Assembly: GCF_023555055.1 (NCBI RefSeq)
Contig: NZ_JAMJPL010000008.1
Coordinates: 124,001 to 188,000 of the forward strand
DNA: 64,000 bases
Reading direction: 5' to 3'
Origin: Marinobacter sp. ATCH36
Lineage (GTDB): Bacteria; Pseudomonadota; Gammaproteobacteria; Pseudomonadales; Oleiphilaceae
Position 1 is the first letter of the stretch; each line of letters starts with the position of its first letter. The notes below the pieces were generated by a model that was not told where the DNA came from, made no database searches, and saw only the letters and a program-made list of their open reading frames with translations. Position numbers and translations under genes: made by a program. Below are positions 25,301-32,418 of the stretch, in pieces.

Positions 25301-27255
25301 CCACCGTTCTCGTAATACTGCATACGAATTCCATAGCGTTGACCCGCCTGCAGCGTAATCGTCTCACTCGACTCGTCAACGGCACGGTCATTCCAGTCAT
25401 CAATGAGTGGGTCATCCAGATTGTCGACCCAAAGCCGAACCCCGTCATCGGTTCGCGCAATGAATTCATAGTTGCCGGTTTCCGGCACCTCAATGGTTCC
25501 CTGCCACTGGACCGCAAACTGATTGTCATTAATCGCTGGGTCTGGTGAACCATTCCCCCAATTAAAATTGATGGTCGGGTCCAGTCTGGTGAGATCAGGC
25601 GTTTCGGGAAATGGATCCGCGCTGTCATAGTTGTTGTAGAAGGTCGCTTCCAGACCGTTCTGGAAACACTCGCAACGCACAACATCCGACCATTGCTCAC
25701 CGGCGGCAACCTGGCCAACCTGAACGCTCGCGTCACCGGAGATATTTTCACTGCGAAGACCAAGTTCAGTAACCTCGCTGACCTTCGACGCCGGGTTGGA
25801 CAAAATATTCGCTGACGCGGTTGGCGGCGGTGAATCCGTGCATTGCGGGTTCACCCACAGCCGTCCCTGCTCATAATAATCCTGACTGTTCTTGGAAAAT
25901 CTGGCGACCAGCAAATAGGTTTGTCCGGGCTCAAATTCTGTCGAATAGTTTGCATCCCGATCCAGGCGAATGAAGAAATCGCGGGCGCCACCACCGCCTT
26001 CGTTGACTTTGATACCGAACTGGGGCGAATCACCAAAATCGGGATTTTGCAGCCAGAACACCAGAAAATCGTTGTTGCCCGGTGTGCCTTGGAACCGCAC
26101 AAGCATGCTCAGGTAGGTATCGTCGCCGTCGAAACTTCCGGAAAGGGGTCGCGTGGCAATGCGGTTATTGTTACCGGTGATTTCCAGGGTCGTATCAGAG
26201 CGGATGCTCAGCCCGTTGGACGCAAGGAATTCCAGGCGGTTAGCACTGGTATCAATAATGGACTGACCACCCGCGCCATCCCATGAGCCACCCCAGTTGG
26301 AGCCGCCGTCATTGCCGTCGATAGATGTGCCTGGCGGGTAGGATTCGAAGTTGTCGAAAACAGGCAAACCGGCACCCGTTGGCACATCACACGCGCGAGT
26401 TTGGTTTAATAGACCTTGTAACTCGTTGTCATTCAGAGCCTCATTATGAGTCCGCAGTTCATCAATAATGCCGGAGAAAAAGTTTACAGGCGCTGCGTTT
26501 TCTCCAAACCGCTCCCCACCAATAATCACGGGGCCATCAAATGATTTATCAGAATAACGAGCAGCATTTGGCCCCCCTCCGTCTCTGAAAAACTTATCGA
26601 ACTGTTGCTGATTACTCTGCAGGAGATTCCCGTTCGCATCGAAAACATAGGCACTCGTTCTTAACTGACCACTGCCACCAACAGGCTCGGCAGTAACTCC
26701 AAAGAAATACCAGACATCTTGCGATAAAGTCTGGTTAACGGTGATAACCCTTTCACTGCCATAAAGATCCCAAAAAGTTGCCTGCAACCTATTGCTCTCG
26801 AGCGAAACTTGATACTCCTGAGAAGGATTGCCCTGGCCTTTGTGAATAATGGTTAGATTTCCCGAATCATCAGACTGAATCCAGCCGGATATCGTCATTT
26901 TCTGTGTCTGTGCCAAGGGAGATAGGGCTGCTTCGTCAGGTACTTCCACGAAATGCTGAGCATCAACATAAGCGTTGTTCTGGTCCGGATCGTTAAAGCC
27001 TTGACCTCGAAAACGACCACCCCGACATACCCTGGCAGGTACGGTGTTTGGGAAGGAGTTGTCACTGGCTGCGGTTCGAGCCCGGCCACTAAACCCTCCT
27101 ACGCTGTCGACTACCTCACCGGCAGAGCCGTCCCAGCCTTGCTCGTCCATACGCCACTCGGAAACGATGTCCGCAGCGGCAGAGCCGCAAGACAGAAGCC
27201 AAGCGCTTAGCGCTAACCAGCCAAAACGCTTAGAAGCTCTTTTCAGAACTATCAT
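22312..27255 (-). CDS. mshQ: MSHA biogenesis protein MshQ, giant LamG/PA14/DUF6701 surface protein
   Basis: A 1647-residue exported protein, last gene of the msh operon. A signal sequence (residues 1-28) contains LLSC, so it could be a lipoprotein or be cut after SAAA. A LamG/concanavalin-like domain follows (about 100-285, MTISGWIQ to GIIDELRTHNEAL), then a second ConA-like beta region (about 300-475). Two PA14-like domains (about 535-670 and 790-920) share the pattern VPETGNYxFxxRTDDGVRL and YENxGGxAxxxLRW. The rest, to the end, is DUF6701-like. LamG and PA14 are carbohydrate-binding folds, so an adhesive tip or surface-anchoring role is inferred. The start overlaps the mshP stop by 4 bases. 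Confidence 0.85.
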   Translation of the reverse strand: MIVLKRASKRFGWLALSAWLLSCGSAAADIVSEWRMDEQGWDGSAGEVVDSVGGFSGRARTAASDNSFPNTVPARVCRGGRFRGQGFNDPDQNNAYVDAQHFVEVPDEAALSPLAQTQKMTISGWIQSDDSGNLTIIHKGQGNPSQEYQVSLESNRLQATFWDLYGSERVITVNQTLSQDVWYFFGVTAEPVGGSGQLRTSAYVFDANGNLLQSNQQQFDKFFRDGGGPNAARYSDKSFDGPVIIGGERFGENAAPVNFFSGIIDELRTHNEALNDNELQGLLNQTRACDVPTGAGLPVFDNFESYPPGTSIDGNDGGSNWGGSWDGAGGQSIIDTSANRLEFLASNGLSIRSDTTLEITGNNNRIATRPLSGSFDGDDTYLSMLVRFQGTPGNNDFLVFWLQNPDFGDSPQFGIKVNEGGGGARDFFIRLDRDANYSTEFEPGQTYLLVARFSKNSQDYYEQGRLWVNPQCTDSPPPTASANILSNPASKVSEVTELGLRSENISGDASVQVGQVAAGEQWSDVVRCECFQNGLEATFYNNYDSADPFPETPDLTRLDPTINFNWGNGSPDPAINDNQFAVQWQGTIEVPETGNYEFIARTDDGVRLWVDNLDDPLIDDWNDRAVDESSETITLQAGQRYGIRMQYYENGGQAEARLRWRRPDGTEEIIPEEFLFGCLPVASPVLESASAICGSSDLVELTFTQSDRSRPLLQSSLENTSFYSVESVAGGETFNVIDANAGANGYSVVLQLDSDLDRESTYRVNVADVQDVGGSVIDPNPSEFEFAAAGDGLITEYWNNRNLAGAPELTGLSDQILFDWGSGSPVPGTINADRFSVRWTGFIVPPETGNYVFRTRTDDGVRLYVNDLSAPMINEWRDQSPTNHDSGTVYLEEGRSYSFRMEMYENQGGAVAQLRWNRPGPGGFEVVPESAFFSCPDTGKVLDHFRISHGGLGVTCQPSLVSFEARDTAGDLLTDFDGQVQLSTSTGDGFWQDAGSSTGSLSIVPGDSGQASYQFTPADGGVVTFGLRHTQAATVNLGITDGDVSELPSADPDIVFQEAGFIFHRASDFAQPIPTQVSGRPSSAAPGAQDLRLTAVRENDKTGACEAFLVGEQSVTVGSVCESPGSCALDNALEVNGSNVASNSAGNTGNASTVNMDFGDESTSSAPLSLRYPDAGRISLFARAPLVDDQGTPTGEFIAGSSGLFTVVPAGFCLEPVSSLLQCATVDAECSVGAAAGEVFAMRLAAVNWTEDGETNAEFCGNPVTPNFAHSGLEITSQLLAPASGDVGEMLTENADILPSDEGAAQFNQSVSEVGVFDFAMTPGSPYFGETLPGTNSAPVGRFTPASFGVSLSDAGGLGAACTGTPGFTYTGQTFDWLMEPEVRITPLAADGTSTTGNYLIGAFNKLTVSGISRTDPERDQVRRLVDDSDFVEVDYDSAPGVLSSDMTEQAIFYRYSDAERFEMIKSVNSRTEPFFPVLAFEIDSVVDDDGISALPASDPLLNFQPAAAGDIRYGRLEMSNVYGPETADSLSMPFRVTYWDGNRFTLNSTDSCTPWNKTVPSPLANDQTFHDLADEGDEGIFDSGIGQPLTLEPKGNRGEERIVWEMPIWLQSDWSENGVLENPSALATFGVYRGHDRIIYWREVSE

Positions 27256-27662
27256 CGTACTCTTACCTCAACTACGCGCGTCGCCAGATCGGCGCCACTA
27301 CCACACTGCCCCGTGCTGGCAATCGAAAAAACCGTATCACCGCCGGGGCCGCGGATATTGGCGGTGACCGAGTTGCAGCTCAATGAGGCGCTGCACCCAT
27401 CAAGCGCTGATGAAGTAAAGCTGATTGAGCCCTCTACGGCACTGCAGTTTTCACCCTCCAGCACGTTACGGACTGCCACCTGCGCCCCACTCTCCGCCGC
27501 AAAAAACGCCCGCTGCGACTGGATCTGCAGGCTCACCGCCTGACCGCTGCTTTCCTGGAGCTGCGCCATGCCGACAACAAGCAGCGCCAGCACGGTGATG
27601 ATGAACAGGGCGATCGGTAAGCCTGCGCCCTTTTGTTGCCGGAAAGAGGGTCTAGGGTACAT
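27252..27662 (-). CDS. mshP: MSHA biogenesis protein MshP, minor pilin-like
   Basis: A 136-residue PilX-like minor pilin subunit. The prepilin leader ends KGAG, followed by LPIALFIITVLALLVVGMAQLQ, the N-terminal assembly helix; the usual Glu5 of type IV pilins is absent, as is typical of PilX/MshP-type proteins. Four cysteines in the C-terminal half suggest disulphides. An upstream in-frame ATG at 27701 exists, but the ATG at 27662 places the leader at normal length and overlaps mshO by 11 bases. Confidence 0.8.
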   Translation of the reverse strand: MYPRPSFRQQKGAGLPIALFIITVLALLVVGMAQLQESSGQAVSLQIQSQRAFFAAESGAQVAVRNVLEGENCSAVEGSISFTSSALDGCSASLSCNSVTANIRGPGGDTVFSIASTGQCGSGADLATRVVEVRVR

Positions 27663-28428
27663 TACGAATCTGTACCTCCTGACTGACGGTCGTGGTTTCA
27701 TCGCCCTGGGGGTCTTTCAGGGTAAAGGTGAACTGCACCACCGCCGCCCGTTGGAGCGAAGGCGGGATGTACTGCAAATCCACATTGCCGGTCAGATTGG
27801 CGGCGAGTACTTCCGGGGTAACCGAAGGTGGGGTCGGCTGGCTGGTATCAGGTGCATAACCACTGTACCGGTACAGGAAACGTCCGTTCTGGCAGAGACT
27901 GACCGGCTGACCGACAACGAACAGGCGTCGCTCCGGTGAACGCTCACGGAACCGGTGGCCTTCACTCAGGGTGATCACCGCCGGGGAGGCGCTATTGTCT
28001 ATCTCACTGATGGGCGGTGACACCGGACCCGGATCGGAACTGCCATACAGGGAGTCGGTGGAGGTTCCGTATCCGTAGACAATGGCCCGCGTTGTATCCG
28101 TGGGCGGCACACTGCTGAACGGAGCCACCTCGATCTCATCCGCACCCGCGCCTCGAGGCAGGCGGGTATACGCGGTACCGGCTTCAGTTGGAAGCCACTC
28201 AAGACAGCCCCCATCGGCACGAATGGAAAGGGGAAAAGCCTCTCGCAGTTCGCGAGTAATCTGTTCACTGATCACCACACCCTGCAGCGCGCGCTGTTGC
28301 CGGGCGCTGACATCCAGGGCACCGCGGGTAGAGAGCGTAACGAACTGGACAGAAATGGTAGCGACTATGCCTAGCAACACAATCACCATGACCAGTTCAA
28401 CCAGTGTAAACCCCGCTGCCCTACGCAT
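27652..28428 (-). CDS. mshO: MSHA biogenesis protein MshO, prepilin-like
   Basis: A 258-residue minor pilin (PilW-like). The short leader MRRAAG is followed by FTLVELVMVIVLLGIVATISV, with class III cleavage after Gly6 and Glu5 retained. The globular domain has two cysteines. The ATG overlaps the mshD stop by one base (TGATG). It would take part in pilus initiation complexes with MshC, MshD and MshP. Confidence 0.88.
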   Translation of the reverse strand: MRRAAGFTLVELVMVIVLLGIVATISVQFVTLSTRGALDVSARQQRALQGVVISEQITRELREAFPLSIRADGGCLEWLPTEAGTAYTRLPRGAGADEIEVAPFSSVPPTDTTRAIVYGYGTSTDSLYGSSDPGPVSPPISEIDNSASPAVITLSEGHRFRERSPERRLFVVGQPVSLCQNGRFLYRYSGYAPDTSQPTPPSVTPEVLAANLTGNVDLQYIPPSLQRAAVVQFTFTLKDPQGDETTTVSQEVQIRNVP

Positions 28429-28949
28429 CAGAAATTCGCCCTGTAAGCGGTGAACAGATAGTCCTGACTGGATGGGTCGGTAATGGTTATGTCGATACGC
28501 TTGGCTTCGTCGTCAGACAGGTCCACCTCCCCGCCCGCACAGGTGACTGTCACGGACACGGTGAAACTGGAATAGGCCGGACCGAGGGACTCACCATCGG
28601 CATTTTCCGGAGACGCATTGTTGATGGCGTTATAGTCGTCCACATCGTCGTAGTCTTTGCGGTCACTCTCTTCGGTATCGATGGAGCAGCCATCGCGTTT
28701 CGGCCGGCCACCCGGCGGCGTGTCATCATCGTATTTCCGGGAGAGGATTTCATCCATGTAAAGCTGCGCCAACGCCACGGCGCGGGTCTGGCTGAGGGGA
28801 TCGGCACTACGCCCCGCGATCAGTGAAAAAGCGCCCACCACGCCGGCAATGGCCACGCTGATGATGACAATGGTGATCACCAGTTCCACCAGAGTTGCGC
28901 CAGCAGTCTTGTTAATAACTGACAGGGTTTCCGGGCGCCTGGACCTCAT
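28428..28949 (-). CDS. mshD: MSHA biogenesis protein MshD, prepilin-like
   Basis: A 173-residue minor pilin (PilV-like). The leader ends KTAG and the mature protein begins ATLVELVITIVIISVAIAG, so the first mature residue is Ala, not Phe; Glu5 is kept. The domain is acidic with two cysteines. The ATG at 28949 overlaps the mshC stop (ATGA) and was preferred over the open frame extending to 28991. Confidence 0.86.
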   Translation of the reverse strand: MRSRRPETLSVINKTAGATLVELVITIVIISVAIAGVVGAFSLIAGRSADPLSQTRAVALAQLYMDEILSRKYDDDTPPGGRPKRDGCSIDTEESDRKDYDDVDDYNAINNASPENADGESLGPAYSSFTVSVTVTCAGGEVDLSDDEAKRIDITITDPSSQDYLFTAYRANF

Positions 28950-29425
28950 TGGCAGGTTCCCGTGTAAACGGCACCGAGCGAACTCAGGCACAGGTCAAAC
29001 TGGCTCTCGCCGGAGAGCCGGAAATCAATGCTTTCCCTGGCAACCGGGCCACTCACCCGGCCCATCGGACTAAACGTGACGTTAAAGCCCGAGGCGGGAA
29101 CGTTGGTATAACTGCCACCCGCGAGACGGTAGGACAGGGTCGCCCCCTCCCGGGTAATCTCAAACTGGTTAATACCGGCATCAAAAACCAGCCGATCGCC
29201 GGTCTGGCTGATGGTCAGTGTATTTGAGGGATTGCCCGCCAGTGCAGCCTGTTGCACAAGCAGCGTGGCGGAGGCAAGTTGCTGGGTAGCCAGCAAAGGA
29301 GAGAAGGCAGAACGGCCGGCAAACAGGCCAATACCCAGAACGGAGAGAACCCCAATCAGGATGATGACCATGACCAGCTCAACAAGGGTGAACCCCGATG
29401 AACTCGGGGCGTTCTTTATTGTCAT
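28946..29425 (-). CDS. mshC: MSHA biogenesis protein MshC, prepilin-like
   Basis: A 159-residue minor pilin (GspH/FimT-like). Leader MTIKNAPSSSG, then FTLVELVMVIILIGVLSVLGI. Two cysteines near the C-terminus (DLCLSS and GTCQ) suggest the terminal disulphide loop. GGAGAGG 4 bases before the ATG at 29425 supports this start over the upstream one at 29446. A hairpin at 29469-29496 separates it from mshA. Confidence 0.86.
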   Translation of the reverse strand: MTIKNAPSSSGFTLVELVMVIILIGVLSVLGIGLFAGRSAFSPLLATQQLASATLLVQQAALAGNPSNTLTISQTGDRLVFDAGINQFEITREGATLSYRLAGGSYTNVPASGFNVTFSPMGRVSGPVARESIDFRLSGESQFDLCLSSLGAVYTGTCQ

Positions 29426-29468
29426 GCCCCTCTCCCGGATTCCCACAGCCCCCCAAAACGTAAAACAA

Positions 29469-29496
29469 GGTCGGATTATGCTTCGCTAATCCTACC
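29469..29496. repeat. REP-like palindrome between mshA and mshC, intact copy
   Basis: GGTCGGATTA-TGCTTCGC-TAATCCTACC has 10-bp arms with one mismatch and is the same unit that the IS interrupts at 3779-3801. After TAATCC it reads TACC, not GACC, so it lacks the CG core and is not a full match to the predicted bridge-RNA guides. As an intercistronic hairpin it may stabilise the upstream pilin message or reduce downstream expression. Confidence 0.7.
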
Positions 29497-29502
29497 CAAC
29501 TG

Positions 29503-29988
29503 TTACGGCGTTGTGCCACAGGTGGTATCAGCGCTCATCGTAGTCACCTCACCTACCGAAGATGGAGTGTTTGAATCAGATGCTGCCGTAAAGGTAAAAC
29601 ATGGCTTTTCAGCTTCGTTAGCAATAGCGACATAGGCTCCATCGGTACCTATTTCATAGTCTTCTAATTGAGCGGCTTCTCTGATCGAGTCCACATCTGC
29701 CGCGAGGTAGCCATAGGCTAAACTTATTTCCTTACCCTCAAGCTTTACAGTCTCACTCTCAGTCGGAGCTGCATTCTTACCCTCGGCCAAGGCCTTGGCA
29801 TGAACAATACCCATAGCAGATTTCAGACTGCCTCGAGCCCCCTCGATCGAAGCTACCTCTGCATCTCCACTCAAATCCGCAAACCTTGGCAACGCAAACG
29901 CCGCCAGAATCCCCAAAATCACAATCACCATCACCAGTTCGATCAGGGTAAAACCTTTCTCTTTCCTATTCGGAATCATGTTTCTCAT
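29503..29988 (-). CDS. mshA: MSHA major pilin-like prepilin MshA
   Basis: A 161-residue type IV pilin. Leader MRNMIPNRKEKG, then [32 protein letters not shown], the MSHA-type N-terminal helix. A roughly 120-residue domain has two cysteines bounding the C-terminal D-region (KPCFTF and TTCGTTP). GGAG lies 8 bases before the ATG. Assigned as MshA by its place in the conserved B-A-C-D-O-P-Q order; either this or the preceding pilin could be the major subunit. Confidence 0.8.
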   Translation of the reverse strand: MRNMIPNRKEKGFTLIELVMVIVILGILAAFALPRFADLSGDAEVASIEGARGSLKSAMGIVHAKALAEGKNAAPTESETVKLEGKEISLAYGYLAADVDSIREAAQLEDYEIGTDGAYVAIANEAEKPCFTFTAASDSNTPSSVGEVTTMSADTTCGTTP

Positions 29989-30026
29989 GTTCGGTCTCCG
30001 TTCGGTTAATTACCTTGGTATCTAAC

Positions 30027-30572
30027 TTAATCCACATTTACATTTACGGTAGCAACTTCGCCTGTGCTGGCATCATAAGTGATCTGTTTTGCATCAGTGC
30101 CAGTCAGCCCATCAAGCTGATAGGTGAACGTACATACTGACCCCCCACCTGTTGCTACATAATCAGAAGATGTGCCGGTGACAGTCGGCGCGTTCGACTG
30201 TAGAACACCACTCCAAACCTGCTGGCAACGATTGTCATCCATAGCAGCGGTACCGTCAGCCTCGCCGTCATAGCCTCCTGTATAAGCTACTGCCCAACCA
30301 CGACTGGAAACGTTCAACTCCCCGTCACCAAATCCCGCCAGAGCAGTCGTGGACGAAGTTAATCCATTGGTCACCCACTGAGCTTTTGCCAAAGCCACAC
30401 CAGCCGCCAACGCTCCAGATGTTGCCTTTACACTAGACCGATGCGCTTCTTCCGAAAGCTGCGCAAACCTCGGCAATGCAAAGGCGGCCAGAATAGCCAG
30501 GATGGCAATAACCACCACCAGTTCAATCAGGGTAAAACCCTTCTGTTTATGTTTTCCGTTTAAATACTTCAT
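30027..30572 (-). CDS. mshB: MSHA pilin MshB-like prepilin
   Basis: A 181-residue type IV pilin. Leader [12 protein letters not shown], then [32 protein letters not shown]. Two cysteines (NRCQQVW and GSVCTFTY) flank the variable region. It is clearly paralogous to the next gene in the N-terminal half and different after it. The MshB name rests on operon position between mshF and mshA. Confidence 0.78.
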   Translation of the reverse strand: MKYLNGKHKQKGFTLIELVVVIAILAILAAFALPRFAQLSEEAHRSSVKATSGALAAGVALAKAQWVTNGLTSSTTALAGFGDGELNVSSRGWAVAYTGGYDGEADGTAAMDDNRCQQVWSGVLQSNAPTVTGTSSDYVATGGGSVCTFTYQLDGLTGTDAKQITYDASTGEVATVNVNVD

Positions 30573-30624
30573 CGGTCCGCCTCATTCGTCGTTGCAAGTG
30601 TGATTATCGTAAGCCCCATCTTTT

Positions 30625-31188
30625 TCATGGCGCTGCTTCCCTGTCCAGTGGCACCGATTGGAGTTTCAAACCGGTCAACCTTTCCGTCTGCTCCCGGATA
30701 CCGTTTCGGTTCCGGTCTGCAAATTCTGCTTCAACTCTCCAGGCCAGGGGCTCCTCCGCACTTGCTTGCCGTCCATTTATGGTTATCGGCTGCCGTGGGT
30801 TATAAATTAACCACCCCTCACCCAGATTTGCTGTTTCTTTTTGTGTCTGCCCCCGGAAACACCAGAAGCCGGGGTCAGGGACACTGCCCTCACATTCGCC
30901 GGCGTAGGAACCCCACTGATGCTCAATCAGCTCAAAGGGGTTGATGCCTTCCTCGTCTTCCAGGCTGGCATGCCGGTCCAGCATGACTTCCGCACCCTTG
31001 ATCACCAGCGCGGAGCGCAGCTGGCTGAGCACCATATTCACTGACTGATTTTCGGCCCGCTCCGTTTGCCGTTCCAGAACCCCCAGCAAAAACCACCAGA
31101 GGACAAACAAAATACAGATAGCCACCAGAAACCTCAGCCGGCGGGCATTGGCCATTGCCGTTGCCGCCGAGAACCGATGGTTGGCCAT
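30625..31188 (-). CDS. mshF: MSHA biogenesis protein MshF-like
   Basis: A 187-residue bitopic inner-membrane protein with one N-terminal helix (FLVAICILFVLWWFLLGVL, residues 20-38) and a periplasmic domain. The latter contains GINPFELIEHQWGSYAG, WCFRG and LIYNPRQP. Similarity to characterised proteins is low; the name comes from position between mshG and the pilin genes. The ATG directly follows the mshG stop. A 52-base gap separates it from mshB. Confidence 0.65.
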   Translation of the reverse strand: MANHRFSAATAMANARRLRFLVAICILFVLWWFLLGVLERQTERAENQSVNMVLSQLRSALVIKGAEVMLDRHASLEDEEGINPFELIEHQWGSYAGECEGSVPDPGFWCFRGQTQKETANLGEGWLIYNPRQPITINGRQASAEEPLAWRVEAEFADRNRNGIREQTERLTGLKLQSVPLDREAAP

Positions 31189-32418
31189 TCAGCCGCGCCC
31201 CATGGCGGCGGCTCCCAGGTCCCATATGGGCAGGAACACGCCCAGTGCCAGTATCAGTACCAGGATGCCCATGGCCACGATCAGTATTGGTTCGATGGAT
31301 TCCGCCAGCCGCTTGAGGCCGTAATCCACGTCTTCGTCGTAAAAGTCAGCCACGTTCACCAGCATGTCGTCTACAGAACCGGTTTCCTCACCCACCGCGA
31401 TCATCTGTAAAATGAGGGGCGTGAACATATCGCTCTGCCGTGCAGTACGCAACAGGCTTTCACCCCGTTCGATACCGGCGCGCATCTCTTTGATGTGTTT
31501 GGCTATCCAGGCGTTGTCGGTGGCATCAGCGACCGCCGTCAGTGCGGTGGTGACGGGCATGCCCGCCGCCAGCATGCTGGCGAAGTTACGGGCAAACCGG
31601 CTCAGGGTGATCAGCTCCAACAGGGGGCCGATAATGGGCATTTTCAGTTTGTAGCGATCCCAGGTCAGCCGCCCTTGCTCGGTCTGCTTCCACTGGCGCA
31701 GCAACAGCGCGCTCGCGGCAATCGCAAACAACACTATGTACCAGTAACCCAACAGGAAGTTGGAGGTGCCTACCAGCACCTGGGTCAGGAATGGCAGATC
31801 GGCCCCCAGCTTGTCGAATACCGATGCAAACTTCGGGATCACCAGGAAGTTCACCACCATCAGGGCGGCAAACAGGGCAATCACCACGAACATGGGATAG
31901 CGCATGGCCTGTTTGAGGCGCCTTTTGGTGTCCCGCTCCAGTTCCAGGATGTCAGACAGGCGCTTGAAGGCACCGTCCAACTCGCCGGTATTCTCGCCTA
32001 CGTGGATCATCGCGATAAACAGGTCGGAAAATACCTTGGGGTGCGCCTGCATGGCCGCCGCCATGGTGGAGCCGCCTTCCAGCCGCGTAGTGACATCATC
32101 CAGCACTTCGCCCAGCTCCGGCGAGCGGGTGGTGTCCGCCAGGCCGCGCATGGTCCGGATCAATGGAATGCCGGCTTTGGTCAACGCGTACATCTGGCGG
32201 CAGAAAACAATCAGCTCGTCCAGAGTGATTTTCTTGCGGAAAACCGGCAGCTTGTTCAGCCGGTCAACCACAGATTCGGTTTGCTCCTGCTCGCGAATGG
32301 ACAAAGGCGTGATGCCCCGGCGCATGAGTTCCGATGCGGCCGCTTCCGGATTCGGTGCGGCCAGCGCGCCTTGTTGCACAGCCCCTCGGCTGTCCTTACC
32401 CCGGTAACTGAACTGCAT
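31189..32418 (-). CDS. mshG: MSHA inner-membrane platform protein MshG (GspF/PilC family)
   Basis: A 409-residue polytopic platform protein of the type II secretion/type IV pilus F family. It has two T2SSF repeats (about 70-195 and 275-395), with FCRQMYALTKAGIPLIRTM and SRFARNFASMLAAGMPVTTAL as repeat signatures. Hydrophobic segments lie near 172-192, 222-242 and 378-400. It would transmit rotation from the MshE ATPase to pilin polymerisation. The start overlaps the mshE stop by one base. Confidence 0.93.
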   Translation of the reverse strand: MQFSYRGKDSRGAVQQGALAAPNPEAAASELMRRGITPLSIREQEQTESVVDRLNKLPVFRKKITLDELIVFCRQMYALTKAGIPLIRTMRGLADTTRSPELGEVLDDVTTRLEGGSTMAAAMQAHPKVFSDLFIAMIHVGENTGELDGAFKRLSDILELERDTKRRLKQAMRYPMFVVIALFAALMVVNFLVIPKFASVFDKLGADLPFLTQVLVGTSNFLLGYWYIVLFAIAASALLLRQWKQTEQGRLTWDRYKLKMPIIGPLLELITLSRFARNFASMLAAGMPVTTALTAVADATDNAWIAKHIKEMRAGIERGESLLRTARQSDMFTPLILQMIAVGEETGSVDDMLVNVADFYDEDVDYGLKRLAESIEPILIVAMGILVLILALGVFLPIWDLGAAAMGRG

